A DNA stretch of 56,665 bases from positions 1 to 56,665 of the forward strand of contig JADHUC010000018.1 of the NCBI GenBank assembly GCA_016784735.1, in the 5' to 3' direction. The notes beneath the pieces are model-generated. The model saw only the letters and a list, made by a program, of their open reading frames with translations, was not told where the DNA came from and made no database searches. Numbering within the stretch: the stretch's first letter is position 1; every line of letters begins with the position of its first letter. The stretch comes from Pirellulaceae bacterium. GTDB lineage: Bacteria; Planctomycetota; Planctomycetia; Pirellulales; Pirellulaceae. Made by a program: the position numbers and the translations under genes. Of the stretch, positions 29,384 through 37,986 are shown one piece after another.

Positions 29384-31726
29384 CTACTTCTCGGCCGCCG
29401 GCTGGGGTTTAACGACTTCAAAGGGGATGGCGGGCAACGTGCCCAGCACGGAGCGGTATTCGCGTGTCTTTCCGTCTCCGTCAGTCAGCGTTCTCTGTTG
29501 AGAAGCGTTGGCGATCAGGTTGCCCTTGAGGCCCGGCTTGGCTTTCTCGACGTCGCCGCGCAGCAAGATGGCTGCGCCCTTGTCAAATCGCGACACGCTG
29601 TCGATGGTGATGCCTTCTGGCGGATCGCTTAGTTCGACTTGGATCTCGCCCTCGCGGGCAGGTATGGTGACTCGCAACTCGACGGTTCCGCCGGCGGGGA
29701 TCTTCACGGGCGTATCGCCGAGGAGTTTTAACGGGCTCTGGTAAGGCGGGCGCGGCGTGTTGGCCGCTGGGGACTTTGAAGCTGGGGGTTTGCTCCAGTA
29801 CCAGACAACAACCTTCAAATCTTCGGCGGGGACCAGATGCTTGTAGGCGAACGCCTGCATCATGTCGTCCGCCGGTACGGCCGTGCGCACGACCTCCTGA
29901 CCGGCAACGACGGCGCGGCCTTCCACGCCAAGGCTGATGTGTTGGTCCGGCGGGTTCGGCGGAACCAGCAACGTCACGCGCACTTGGTCGCTGCCGGCCG
30001 GCAGCGTGCCGCCGACCAGCGAGAAATCTCCAGGAGCGTCCTTCAAACTCAAGGCAATTTCGCCGGAGAACCCGTCCTTGCGCAAGGCGAAGACGGTGAA
30101 CGGAACGAACTGGCGGATCGTCGAGTTAATGCGGGAGGGCACCACGCGCAGCTCGAAATCGGGCCGCGGCGGACTGATGCGCAGACGGTAAGCATACTCC
30201 GGCCCGCCCTCGCGCTGAGCGTCGCCCAGACGCAAGTAATAGGTCCCGTCGGCAGGCGGAGTGAAGTCGATCAGCGAATCGGCATAGTGCGTCTTCAAGG
30301 CGTCAGCTCTGTCTTCATGGTCGTCGCTGAGAGCCAATCGCTTGCCGACAGCGTCGGTCAACTCCAACAGGGAATCCACCGGCGAATCAAGACGCCGAGC
30401 GTAGACCTCGGCGATGATGCGCTGGCCAGCGCGGCCTTCGAAGCGAAACACATCCCAGTCGCCGGGCCGATCGACCCGGCCATTGACGATCACGGTCGGT
30501 GCGACCGGCTGGGCGGTCTCGAGCGAGTGGTTGGGTTCCTTTTCGAGACATTCCGGCAGCGTGTCGACGGCAAACGGCACTCGGTTGGAAATCATGTCTC
30601 CCTTGCGGACCGAGATGGGGTAACTTCCCGCGGCTTTGTCTTTGGCATCCATCGTCAGCTTGTCTACCGGGAGGTTCCAGCCCTTCAATCGGACGGAGGT
30701 TTCGTCGCCAGCCGGCCCGCCCAGTGGGAAGATGCTTGTCACGTAGGGCAGCTCGCCGATCGCAATGCGGTACACAAAATCGGGACGGCCTCGGTAGATC
30801 GCATCCTTGATCTCGACCACGTATTGACCGTCTTCCGGGACCTCGTAGAGCATGACGGGATCGGGGTGGAAGCGGTAGTCGTCGTCGTAGGCCAGTTCCT
30901 TGCCTTGGGCATCGTAGAGTGTCAACGTGGCCTGAAACCAGCCGGGCACTGCATCGGGCAGATAGGGAATCAACTCCCGCGCGCTGGCGGCGATGACCAA
31001 TTGCTGACCTTTACGGGCCTCGAAGCGATAACGGTCCGCGTCGCCCGGCGTAAAGCGATCGGTTTCCCACGATGGCTGGTTCGGTTCGCGGGCAATGATT
31101 TGGCCGTTCACCACGGCCGGCAGTGTGATGTCCAGAGTCTGGCGTATGGGGCCGGCGCCCGACGCCCTCCGGGCGTCTTTCGGTTCCGGGGGGAGCACCG
31201 GTTCAGGCTCGCAGAATTCGGGCAGGGTGCCGACGTAGAACGCCAGCCGGTTCGACACTCCGCGCGGTGTCTGGACTCGCAGTTCCCGCTCACCCGGCTC
31301 GGCGTCCGGGGCCAGTGTGATCTCCAGCAGAATGCTATCGGAAACGGCGGGAATCCTCCGGCGCGCCTCCATGATGTAGATCTGGTAGAGCTTTCTCAAG
31401 ATCTCGGCAACTTCCTTCTCCTTGGCGTCGTCTCGCGCGGCGCCCATCAACGCTCTGAGCTTGTCTCTCAACTTGCCGCCCTCATCCATGAACGGAAGTT
31501 GGTCCTCGCCCAGCACGGTGGCTTGGATGCCCTTGCCGGAGAACCTGGCCACGTTGGTGTTGGTCAGATGCTGCCCGCCGACGGTGACCTGGAACGTCGT
31601 GCCCCGCTGGCCGCCAGCCGGATAGACATAGCCAATGTGCGGCGGCCCCTGCTGTGCCCGTACGGCAGAGAAGGGCGTCAGAAAGGTCGCCAACCACAGC
31701 ACGGCCTGCAATTGTCGCGTTTTCAT
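29384..31726 (-). CDS. Exported PPC-domain protein (DUF1501/DUF1553 partner)
   Basis: 780 aa from MKTRQLQAVLWLATFLTPFS, which gives a signal peptide; the longer frame to 32122 would lie inside the DUF1501 gene. After the signal comes an IPT/TIG-like domain (IGYVYPAGGQRGTTFQVTVG), a helical insert, then two bacterial pre-peptidase C-terminal (PPC) domains with DRYRFEARKGQQLVIAASAR and DVFRFEGRAGQRIIAEVYAR and the closing strands YVVEIKDAIYRG and YYLRLGDAQREGG. The C-terminal third is made of Ig-like beta domains. It lacks a protease domain, so it is a likely binding or scaffold partner for the neighbouring exported proteins. Exact role unknown. Confidence 0.8.
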   Translation of the reverse strand: MKTRQLQAVLWLATFLTPFSAVRAQQGPPHIGYVYPAGGQRGTTFQVTVGGQHLTNTNVARFSGKGIQATVLGEDQLPFMDEGGKLRDKLRALMGAARDDAKEKEVAEILRKLYQIYIMEARRRIPAVSDSILLEITLAPDAEPGERELRVQTPRGVSNRLAFYVGTLPEFCEPEPVLPPEPKDARRASGAGPIRQTLDITLPAVVNGQIIAREPNQPSWETDRFTPGDADRYRFEARKGQQLVIAASARELIPYLPDAVPGWFQATLTLYDAQGKELAYDDDYRFHPDPVMLYEVPEDGQYVVEIKDAIYRGRPDFVYRIAIGELPYVTSIFPLGGPAGDETSVRLKGWNLPVDKLTMDAKDKAAGSYPISVRKGDMISNRVPFAVDTLPECLEKEPNHSLETAQPVAPTVIVNGRVDRPGDWDVFRFEGRAGQRIIAEVYARRLDSPVDSLLELTDAVGKRLALSDDHEDRADALKTHYADSLIDFTPPADGTYYLRLGDAQREGGPEYAYRLRISPPRPDFELRVVPSRINSTIRQFVPFTVFALRKDGFSGEIALSLKDAPGDFSLVGGTLPAGSDQVRVTLLVPPNPPDQHISLGVEGRAVVAGQEVVRTAVPADDMMQAFAYKHLVPAEDLKVVVWYWSKPPASKSPAANTPRPPYQSPLKLLGDTPVKIPAGGTVELRVTIPAREGEIQVELSDPPEGITIDSVSRFDKGAAILLRGDVEKAKPGLKGNLIANASQQRTLTDGDGKTREYRSVLGTLPAIPFEVVKPQPAAEK

Positions 31727-31743
31727 CGCTTGTTGCCTTTCTC

Positions 31744-31796
31744 GTAGGGCGGGCACTGCCCGCCACGACCGAAGATGGGCAGTGCCCATCCTACCG
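31744..31796. repeat. REP doublet (two inverted hairpins)
   Basis: Two hairpins, GGCGGGC-ACT-GCCCGCC and GATGGGC-AGT-GCCCATC, separated by 9 nt and inverted relative to each other (their loops ACT/AGT are complementary), bounded by GTAGG and CCTAC. It fills most of the 71-bp gap between the DUF1501 gene and the PPC gene. Confidence 0.8.
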
Positions 31797-31797
31797 C

Positions 31798-33213
31798 TCA
31801 CATGATTTCCTTTAGTCGTCCGGCCATGGGGATGCCGTCGGCGGCGGTTGGCGTGACGGTCAAATCCATGTCCATCGGATTGGGCAGCTTTCCGTCCGGA
31901 TCGATGCCCAGCTTGTCGTATACGCTGCCGAGGAGGTCGCACGGATAGACGGGGCGATCCTTCACTTCCTCGCCTTTCGCATCCGAGGCACCGACGACGT
32001 GTCCGCCCTTGAATCCCCCGCCGGCCAGCACGGCGGAGAACACGTTGGGATAGTGGTGTCGGCCAGCGTTCCACGGCGCTCCCCAAGCAACCTTCGGGGT
32101 CCGGCCGAACTCGCCGCCCCACCAGACGATCGTGCTGTCCAACAATCCACGGTCAGACAAGTCCTGAAGCAGCGTCGCCATCCCCTGGTCCAACTCCGGC
32201 AGCTTCCGTTCCATGATCCGGAAATGGTCCTTGTGCGTGTCCCAGCCTGAGAAGTTGATGGTGACATAAGGCACGCCGCGCTCGACGAGTCGCCGCGCCA
32301 CGAGGCAGGTTTGGCCAAACCAGGTAAGCGCCGTCTCGCTCCATGGCATATGGCCGTAGCGGCTTCTCAGTGCGTCGTCTTCCTGGGAGAGATCGAACAC
32401 CTTGGCCCCGTCGCCCAGGATCATGTCATAGGCTTGCTGCTCCGCCTCGAAGAATGCCGTCAGGCTGGCATTGCCCGGTACGCTGCTGCCGAGTCGGTCG
32501 AGTCTACCGAGCAACTCGCGGCGAGCCCGCTGCTGCTCCTCGCTGATACCACGGGCAACGACGCCTTCGACATTGAACGGCTGCTGCAAAGGGTTGCCGC
32601 CGGTGACGAAGGGTTTGTAGCGCGTCCCCAGAAAGCCTGCCTCGGAGAATCGGCCTAGCGGTTGGGTCATCACGATATAGGGCGGAATCAAGCCTTCGTA
32701 TCCGGCGGTGTAACCTCTGAAGAGCTTGACTACGGCGCCGGCGCTGGGATAGACCAGCCGATCGCCGGGCTTGCGACCGGTCTGCACCAGGTAAGCCGCC
32801 GTTTCATGGCCGCCGATGCCGTGGGTCATGCTGCGGACGATGGAATACTTGTCGGCCTGTTGGGCCAACAGTGGAAGTTGGCCGCCGATGCGGATGCCGT
32901 CCACATTGGTCGGGATCGCCTTGTTCAACGGGCCGCAGTAGTCGTGGCCCGCGTCCGGCTTGGGATCGAAGGTATCGGTGTGCGGCGGGCCGCCCCACAT
33001 CCACATCTGGATCACGGACTTGGCCTTGGCCGTCGGTGCCTGCGTGCCGGCCTGGGCGGCCGCCGCCAACCGGCCGGCCAGCAGTCCCGCGCCGCCCGCC
33101 AGACCACGGCACAGCACCTCGCGCCGGGAGACAGGGCTGTCGGGCGTGCACCGGCCCGCATCGGCTGATTCCAAGTTTGGCGATCGAACCGTGGAATCGT
33201 GTTCTGCGTTCAT
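31798..33213 (-). CDS. DUF1501 domain-containing protein (Tat-exported)
   Basis: 471 aa from MNAEHDSTVRS (AAAGGATGG upstream). A twin-arginine-type signal (VSRREVLCRGLAGGAGLLAG) directs export of a folded protein. The rest is DUF1501: SVIQMWMWGGPPHTDTFDPK, RIGGQLPLLAQQADKYSIVR, VQTGRKPGDRLVYPSAG, WDTHKDHF, DSTIVWWGGEFGRTPK and HHYPNVFSAVLAGGGFKGG. DUF1501 belongs to the alkaline phosphatase/sulfatase-like superfamily, and the WDTHKDH/GEFGRTP positions match metal-binding positions of that fold. It is the usual companion of DUF1553 proteins in planctomycetes. Substrate unknown; polysaccharide degradation is a frequent inference. Confidence 0.93.
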   Translation of the reverse strand: MNAEHDSTVRSPNLESADAGRCTPDSPVSRREVLCRGLAGGAGLLAGRLAAAAQAGTQAPTAKAKSVIQMWMWGGPPHTDTFDPKPDAGHDYCGPLNKAIPTNVDGIRIGGQLPLLAQQADKYSIVRSMTHGIGGHETAAYLVQTGRKPGDRLVYPSAGAVVKLFRGYTAGYEGLIPPYIVMTQPLGRFSEAGFLGTRYKPFVTGGNPLQQPFNVEGVVARGISEEQQRARRELLGRLDRLGSSVPGNASLTAFFEAEQQAYDMILGDGAKVFDLSQEDDALRSRYGHMPWSETALTWFGQTCLVARRLVERGVPYVTINFSGWDTHKDHFRIMERKLPELDQGMATLLQDLSDRGLLDSTIVWWGGEFGRTPKVAWGAPWNAGRHHYPNVFSAVLAGGGFKGGHVVGASDAKGEEVKDRPVYPCDLLGSVYDKLGIDPDGKLPNPMDMDLTVTPTAADGIPMAGRLKEIM

Positions 33214-33259
33214 AATCACACCATCCTTTTCGTTCCAAATCATCGGGGCCGAGGTTCCC

Positions 33260-33308
33260 GTAGCATGGCTCTCCGAGCCGTGCGGCACGGCTCGGAGAGC
33301 CATGCTAC
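33260..33308. repeat. Perfect 49-bp palindrome (REP element)
   Basis: Arms of 23 nt, starting GTAGCATGGCTCTCCGAG, with a 3-nt loop and perfect complementarity, in the 123-bp gap between the DUF1553 and DUF1501 genes. Ends in GTAG/CTAC like the other elements. It may act as a transcript-processing or attenuation site within the operon. Confidence 0.9.
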
Positions 33309-33336
33309 AGAATATCTTCGGCCGCTGGGGCAATCA

Positions 33337-34920
33337 TCAGTGCCGATGGAGAAATTCGGCGCTGTTGAGCAGCGCCCAGGCAAGGTCTTGCGGGTACACG
33401 CGCCTTCGATCACTTCCACGAGGCGGGTCTACAATCTCCAAATCCTCTTCCAGCGGGTATCGGGAGAGAACTATCAAATACAATTCTTCGGCGATTTCGC
33501 GCAAGCTCCTGCGGTCAGTGGATCTCAACAGCGGCCGAATCTTCGGGCCGTACTCGATCTTCCGGAGGATGTGGCTCGAATTCAGCAGGTGTAGCCGCTG
33601 CGTGGCCGTGGGTAGCGTGTTGCGCTCGGACTGCAAGCCCGTGTCGCGCGGCGATCGGCCGAACTTCTCCAGAAACGCACTCGTGATGCTGGCGTCGGCC
33701 AGCGCGATCGAGCGTTGCTCTTGGGGGATGAACGTGTAAGGCTCCGGAATGACGCTGGTGTACTTCTCCGTCGTTCCGGTGATCTGACACAGGGCGTCGA
33801 TCAGCACCTCGGCTTCCACGGGACGGATCAGGTAATGTGCGAAATTCGCTTCGGCCTGGGGATCGTCGCTCCTGGGGATATGGGAGAGTTGATAGGTCGT
33901 CGAGTTCAAGATCTGCCGGCAGATGTGTTTCAGATCGTATCGCGACGCGATCAACTCGCGCTCGAGGTAGGCCAGTAGCTCCGGATTGCTGGGTGGATTG
34001 TCTGGCCGGATATCGTCCGGCTCGTGGATAATCCCGCGGCCTAGCAGCCAGAACCAGACACGGTTGACGATGTTGCGGGCAAACCAGGGATTGTCAGGTG
34101 CGATCAGCCAATCGGCGAATGCCTCGCGAGGATCCTGGCCGGGCGGCAACTTGGCCGGCGTCCCATCGGGAAACGCGGCCGTCTGTAGCGTCTTGGCGGC
34201 AGCCTCCGTGGCGGCCTTGTCGTAATCCCATAGGACGATCTCCTCCTTCCACTCCGCGGTAGGCTTGTAGGCGATCAGCGAAAAGAAGGCCGCCATACCC
34301 GACAACCGTTCTGGAGGCCATTTGTCGGCCCGCACCCCCATGAAGCTCAAGGCCACGGCCTGAGCGATGGCCCGCGACTCCCGGCTCTCAGTCGCACGGT
34401 AGAAGTTGACCTGGGGCTTGCGGAAATTGCTGCCGCTGGCGACCAGCATTTCGCGTACGAACCGGTCGTAAGGCACGTTATCCCTGACGCACGTGCGGAT
34501 CCAGCGGTGGTAGGCTTGCACTGCGTTGGGCCACAGGTTGATGGGGAATTCCGACTTGACGCGCAGCGAATCGCACCATTTCATCGCCCAGTAGTCGGCG
34601 AATTCGTCACGCTCCAGCAGCCGATCAATGAGCTTAGCTCGCTTATCGGGATCGGCATCCTGGAGAAACTGCCGCGCCTCGTCGGCAGTGGGCAGCGTGC
34701 CGATAACGTCCAGATAGGCCCGCCGCAGGAACACCTCGTCGGAGCACAATCTGGCCGGCGGAATCCCCAGTTGCTTCAACCGGTCGAAGACCAGTTCGTC
34801 GATCCGGCCTTCGGGCTTCGGATCAGCATCACTGTCAAACGGGCGGAGCGGCGCTTGTGCCCCGGCCACACCGGCCACGGCCGCCGCCAAGATCAAGGCG
34901 ACAAGGAGGGATTTCTTCAT
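33337..34920 (-). CDS. DUF1549/DUF1553 domain-containing exported protein
   Basis: 527 aa. A signal peptide (SLLVALILAAAVAGVAGAQA) is followed by DUF1549 (VFDRLKQLGIPPARLCSDEV, FLRRAYLDVIGTLPT, RDEFADYWAMKWCDSLRV) and DUF1553 (WFARNIVNRVWFWLLGRGII, SRYDLKHICRQILNSTTYQL, SIALADASITSAFLEKFGR). Most family members are 700-1000 residues long and start with a cytochrome c-like or PSD1 domain; this one lacks it. It is the first gene of the minus-strand run DUF1553, DUF1501, PPC, hydrolase. Biochemical role unknown. Confidence 0.92.
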   Translation of the reverse strand: MKKSLLVALILAAAVAGVAGAQAPLRPFDSDADPKPEGRIDELVFDRLKQLGIPPARLCSDEVFLRRAYLDVIGTLPTADEARQFLQDADPDKRAKLIDRLLERDEFADYWAMKWCDSLRVKSEFPINLWPNAVQAYHRWIRTCVRDNVPYDRFVREMLVASGSNFRKPQVNFYRATESRESRAIAQAVALSFMGVRADKWPPERLSGMAAFFSLIAYKPTAEWKEEIVLWDYDKAATEAAAKTLQTAAFPDGTPAKLPPGQDPREAFADWLIAPDNPWFARNIVNRVWFWLLGRGIIHEPDDIRPDNPPSNPELLAYLERELIASRYDLKHICRQILNSTTYQLSHIPRSDDPQAEANFAHYLIRPVEAEVLIDALCQITGTTEKYTSVIPEPYTFIPQEQRSIALADASITSAFLEKFGRSPRDTGLQSERNTLPTATQRLHLLNSSHILRKIEYGPKIRPLLRSTDRRSLREIAEELYLIVLSRYPLEEDLEIVDPPRGSDRRRVYPQDLAWALLNSAEFLHRH

Positions 34921-35120
34921 AGCTTCAGTCCAGTCACCAACAGACAGTTCGATACGCCAGCGCCGTTAGTATATCACCCCACCGATCCAGACCAAATGGT
35001 CTCTCCGACGGTTTTCGCGCCGTTTGTCAAGTCTCCCGTGATCGTCCCCACCGCCGATGAATCCGTGATAGCAGGAATACAACCCATGGGCCGAGAAGCA
35101 TGCACAGAGTCACTCGCGGT

Positions 35121-35140
35121 GCGTTAGTCGAAACTAACGC
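35121..35140. repeat. Small hairpin GCGTTAGT-CGAA-ACTAACGC
   Basis: 8-bp stem with a CGAA tetraloop, a stable loop class. Lies in the 265-bp gap upstream of the DUF1553 gene and downstream of the membrane-protein gene ending at 35186. Confidence 0.55.
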
Positions 35141-35145
35141 GCGTT

Positions 35146-35182
35146 GGCAACGCCGCCGAAATCAACCCCGCAAGGCGTTGCC
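35146..35182 (-). terminator. Hairpin downstream of the small membrane protein gene
   Basis: GGCAACGCC / GGCGTTGCC inverted repeat with a 19-nt loop, ending 4 nt from the stop codon at 35186. No T-run, so it may be a repeat rather than an intrinsic terminator. Confidence 0.45.
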
Positions 35183-35185
35183 GAA

Positions 35186-35692
35186 TCAGTGCAGGTCCCA
35201 GTCGCGATAGTCGCCACGACGCATCCCGTACCAACAAACGAAATGCAAAGCAAGATACGCGAAGATGACGTTCGCGGTAGCTGCCGCGAACGCCCAAAAC
35301 AGCAAAAGCGAGCCTGCTTTCGGGACGGCCTTGCGGTTCGTAGCCACAAGGCCGAACGCGATGAGCAGGACAGGCAAGAGCACGCGAGCAGAACGACCGA
35401 AAGCGCGAAGTATTGGACCAACCGTGTTCCAGTAGTTATTGAGAGGGGCAGTGGCATTGAGGATCTCGAAGTGGGCGACCGCACACCACGCAAACTCGAC
35501 CAGCACAAACAGGTATGCCAGGAAAACCATTTGCCGCGAGGCAACCGAGTCCGCATGGGAAAATCGGAAAGCCGTCGCGAACACAAGTAACGCGGCCGCA
35601 GCCATTCCGGGAAACGCGGTCCAATCTCTCAGGGATATCGCCACCGCAAGCGCGGCAACGCCAGCGAACAGATCTCGGCAGGTGAATTGCAT
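35186..35692 (-). CDS. Small integral membrane protein
   Basis: 168 aa from MQFTCRDLFAGVAALAVAIS; this start matches the beginning of a planctomycete membrane-protein class that opens with 'MxFTxRDL' and a hydrophobic helix. Four or five transmembrane segments are predicted by eye, among them FPGMAAAALLVFATAFRF, MVFLAYLFVLVEFAWCAVAH, VLLPVLLIAFGLVA and LLLFWAFAAATANVIFAYLA. No functional motif. The frame remains open upstream through an SLQPTGAA-type repeat, which I treat as non-coding. Function unknown. Confidence 0.6.
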   Translation of the reverse strand: MQFTCRDLFAGVAALAVAISLRDWTAFPGMAAAALLVFATAFRFSHADSVASRQMVFLAYLFVLVEFAWCAVAHFEILNATAPLNNYWNTVGPILRAFGRSARVLLPVLLIAFGLVATNRKAVPKAGSLLLFWAFAAATANVIFAYLALHFVCWYGMRRGDYRDWDLH

Positions 35693-35721
35693 CGTGATTG
35701 GAACCCGTCGGTTTTCGACGT

Positions 35722-35815
35722 GCCGCCGGGGCCGCGGGCAGAGCGTTATATCACGAGGAACCGGAATCGCGGCCCCGGTCGGCTGCAGTGACTGGTTCGG
35801 CCTTCTTACGTTGTT
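35722..35815 (-). repeat. SLQPTGAA-type repeat with attC-like left half
   Basis: On the minus strand: GCCGAAC, then CACTGCAGCCGAC, then an 11-nt perfect inverted repeat (CCGGGGCCGCG at 35726-35736 against 35768-35778) with one unpaired base in an extended stem. This resembles an integron attC site (R'' near GCCTAAC, one extrahelical base), but no matching R' (GTTRRRY) is found at the other end. One frame gives SLQPTGAA, which I recall as a recurring tail in planctomycete proteins. Confidence 0.5.
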
Positions 35816-36104
35816 CGCGCGGCCACAGCCGGATCTCCAGGCGGCACCCGACGGCGTGCGCGTACTTGCGCAGCGTGGCCACCGACGGCGAGTGCCGACG
35901 GCTGCCGCCGCCCGCTTCCAGCCGCGCCACGGCCGGCGTCTTGGTGCCCATCCGCGCCGCAACCTCCGCCTGCGTCAGTCCCGCCTGCCGCCGCGCCCTG
36001 AGCAACTCGTCCAGCAAAACGAACTCCTCCGCCTGGGCGTCGTACTCCGCCTTGACCGCCGGCTGCTTGAGCATCTTCTTGACCAATGCCTTATGCGTCA
36101 TCAC
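35751..36104 (-). CDS. HigA-like XRE-family antitoxin
   Basis: 117 aa. Helix-turn-helix domain at about residues 30-85: LLRARRQAGLTQAEVAARMG with a recognition helix around TPAVARLE, then SPSVATLRKYAHAVGCRLEI, typical of antitoxins paired with Gp49/RelE-type toxins. It overlaps the upstream toxin by 14 bp, so the toxin is first in the operon, as in higBA. The last residues (VTAADRGRDSGSS) are encoded by the SLQPTGAA-type repeat, so the native tail was probably replaced. A second Met follows immediately; either could be the start. Confidence 0.85.
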   Translation of the reverse strand: MMTHKALVKKMLKQPAVKAEYDAQAEEFVLLDELLRARRQAGLTQAEVAARMGTKTPAVARLEAGGGSRRHSPSVATLRKYAHAVGCRLEIRLWPREQRKKAEPVTAADRGRDSGSS

Positions 36105-36426
36105 GGGCTTGTACCTCCCTCATCCGTTCACGGGCAACCTTCAACTCCTTGGCAGGCGTCTTAGCCGACTTCTTCACGAAGGCATGAAGCATCATGATCC
36201 GCCGGTCCGGCCGGTTACAGAACAACACGCGGCCGATCCCCTCCCTGCCCTTCAAACGCAGCTCGAAGAGGCCCTTGCCCATCGCCCGCGTGTGAGGCAT
36301 GCCCAGGTCCGGGCCGAAGGCGAGCATGCGCTCGGTCAGGTGGACATACCGGGCCTGGAGGCCGGGCGGGAACGCCAAGATCGCCTCCTGCACGTCGTCG
36401 ACGTAATAGACGATCTCCCACTCCAT
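36091..36426 (-). CDS. HigB-like toxin (phage-derived Gp49 / RelE superfamily)
   Basis: 111 aa. Small basic protein resembling RelE/HigB mRNA interferases: VQEAILAFPPGLQARYVHL, MPHTRAMGKGLFELRLKG, GIGRVLFCNRPDRRIMML, HAFVKKSAKTPAKELKVA. The KGLFELR and the later FVKK..KTP blocks are the usual conserved regions of Gp49-like toxins, which cut mRNA on the ribosome. The cognate antitoxin gene overlaps its 3' end. TTAACAGATTTG lies just upstream and contains a short inverted repeat (TTAACAAATCTGTTAA near 36436-36451), a possible antitoxin operator. Confidence 0.87.
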   Translation of the reverse strand: MEWEIVYYVDDVQEAILAFPPGLQARYVHLTERMLAFGPDLGMPHTRAMGKGLFELRLKGREGIGRVLFCNRPDRRIMMLHAFVKKSAKTPAKELKVARERMREVQARDDA

Positions 36427-36434
36427 AGGACAAT

Positions 36435-36451
36435 ATTAACAAATCTGTTAA
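36435..36451. promoter_or_regulatory. Candidate operator of the higBA-like operon
   Basis: Palindrome TTAACAAATCTGTTAA about 10 bp upstream of the toxin start, in the position of a typical autoregulatory operator. Inference. Confidence 0.45.
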
Positions 36452-36610
36452 CCGCTGTCCAGGCGAAACACGCGGGAAAGCAGATGAAGCAGGTGGATCT
36501 CATCTCTGCAGTTGCGGAACCGCTGTCGGCATCTGCCCCTCGTCGCCACAGACGATTTGGCATAACCGACGACTTGCCTGCAATCCGCCTTTTGGGGTCT
36601 AATACTATAG

Positions 36611-37090
36611 ATGAGTCAACAAAGCAACGACGGATCGCACGATCTCAACACATACCATTTGGACGACGACGCAAGGTGGCTAGACTGGCCGAGTTGTCCG
36701 GAGTGTGGACGGAATCGACAGACGTATTGCCCAACATGCGACATTGCAGGCGACCAATTCCCATTGGCCGAGTACATCCCGGCTGCAGCGCCCGTCCAGA
36801 CCACTCGACGCGACACGGGCTGCGCGTGTAAGTCCTGCGGGGATGGCCGCGGTGAAGGCCACGACGAAGACCACGCGCCGGTGCTGCTCATGTGTCCAAG
36901 CTGCGACGAGGCATTTGCGCCGAAGTTCTTCCGTCTATGCGAGGAGTGTGGTCACGATTTTGGCGATGGCCGACAGGTTGAATCATCAGAGCCAGAAGAG
37001 CTGTCCGAACGGGCGTTGTATGTGATCGTCGCTATCGGCGCCTTGACGCTCGGGCTGCTGGCCTATTGGTGGTATCTCTTTCAGGCGTGA
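36611..37090 (+). CDS. Zinc-ribbon protein with C-terminal membrane anchor
   Basis: 159 aa. Three Cys-pair motifs are visible: CPECGRNRQTYCPTC, CACKSC, and CPSCDEAFAPKFFRLCEEC, consistent with zinc ribbons. The C-terminus has one hydrophobic helix (LYVIVAIGALTLGLLAYWWY), so the ribbons face the cytoplasm with a tail anchor or the reverse. The central His/Glu/Asp-rich stretch (GEGHDEDHAP) might bind metal too. Function unknown. Its 3' end overlaps that of convergent lipA by 10 bp. Confidence 0.65.
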   Translation: MSQQSNDGSHDLNTYHLDDDARWLDWPSCPECGRNRQTYCPTCDIAGDQFPLAEYIPAAAPVQTTRRDTGCACKSCGDGRGEGHDEDHAPVLLMCPSCDEAFAPKFFRLCEECGHDFGDGRQVESSEPEELSERALYVIVAIGALTLGLLAYWWYLFQA

Positions 37091-37986
37091 GGCATCTCGG
37101 CCATTTCTCGCGCGTGGTAGCTGCTGCGAACAAATGGTCCGCTGGCGACGCGTTTGAAGCCCATCTGGGTTGCCGCTCTGCCGAACATCTCGAATTCGTC
37201 CGGCGTGAGGTATCGTTCGACCGGCAGGTAGCGGCGCGTATCGGGCTGGAGGTATTGCCCGAGCGTGAGGAAGTCCACGTCGCGGTCTCGCAGGTCGGCC
37301 AACACATCTAGGACCTCTTCGTACGTCTCGCCCAAGCCCAGCATGAGGCCGCTCTTGGTCTTGATGGTCGCATTCTGCTGTTTGACGCGGCGCAACAACT
37401 CGATCGTCCGGCGATAGTCGGCCTTCACGCCGCGTACCTTGCGGTACAGTCGCGGCACGGTCTCGGTGTTGTGATTGAACACTTCGGGCGTCGCTTCGAC
37501 AACGCAATCGACGGCGGCCTTGTTGCCGGCAAAGTCCGGTGTCAGCACTTCTACGCTCGCATCGGTCCGCTCACGCACCGCCAGCACACAGCGATAGAAA
37601 TGCTCGGCGCCGCCGTCCGGCAGGTCGTCGCGCGTAACCGAGGTGATGACCACGTGACGAAGTCCCAGGCGGCCGGCCGCTTCGGCCACTCGTCGGGGTT
37701 CGTCCGCATCCACTTCTTCCGGACGGCCGCGAGTTACCGAGCAGAAACCGCACGACCGAGTGCAAACGTCCCCCAGGATCATGAAAGTCGCGGTTTTCTG
37801 CGAATAGCATTCCATCCGGTTTGGACACTTCGCATGATCGCACACCGTCTCCAACTGCAATTCGTCAATCAAGTTGGCGGTGAAGTCACCTACATTGCCT
37901 TTCGGGACGCGTCGTTTCAGCCAGCGTGGCAGTCGCCTCGGCGCGTTCGAACAGGACGATGATGATGCGATCGGAAGTTCAGTCAT
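37081..37986 (-). CDS. lipA: Lipoyl synthase LipA
   Basis: 301 aa. Radical-SAM enzyme that inserts two sulfurs into the octanoyl group of lipoyl domains. Both iron-sulfur sites are visible: CDHAKCPNRMEC for the auxiliary cluster and CTRSCGFC for the radical-SAM cluster (residues about 53-83). MILGDVCTRSCGFCSV, RHVVITSVTRDDLPDGGAEH, NHNTETVPRLYRKVRG and MLGLGETYEEV are diagnostic. The C-terminal Ser of the auxiliary cluster ligand set fits GPFVRSSYHA. It overlaps lipB upstream by 4 bp (ATGA), so the two are translationally coupled. Confidence 0.97.
   Translation of the reverse strand: MTELPIASSSSCSNAPRRLPRWLKRRVPKGNVGDFTANLIDELQLETVCDHAKCPNRMECYSQKTATFMILGDVCTRSCGFCSVTRGRPEEVDADEPRRVAEAAGRLGLRHVVITSVTRDDLPDGGAEHFYRCVLAVRERTDASVEVLTPDFAGNKAAVDCVVEATPEVFNHNTETVPRLYRKVRGVKADYRRTIELLRRVKQQNATIKTKSGLMLGLGETYEEVLDVLADLRDRDVDFLTLGQYLQPDTRRYLPVERYLTPDEFEMFGRAATQMGFKRVASGPFVRSSYHAREMAEMPHA

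Noticed and set aside
29837..31747. 636-aa plus-strand frame opposite the PPC gene
   Set aside because: Composition of a mirror frame; the minus strand has clear PPC domains.
35144..35590. Plus-strand 148-aa frame over the small membrane protein
   Set aside because: Opposite frame is strongly hydrophobic with a family-like start; this one has no motif.
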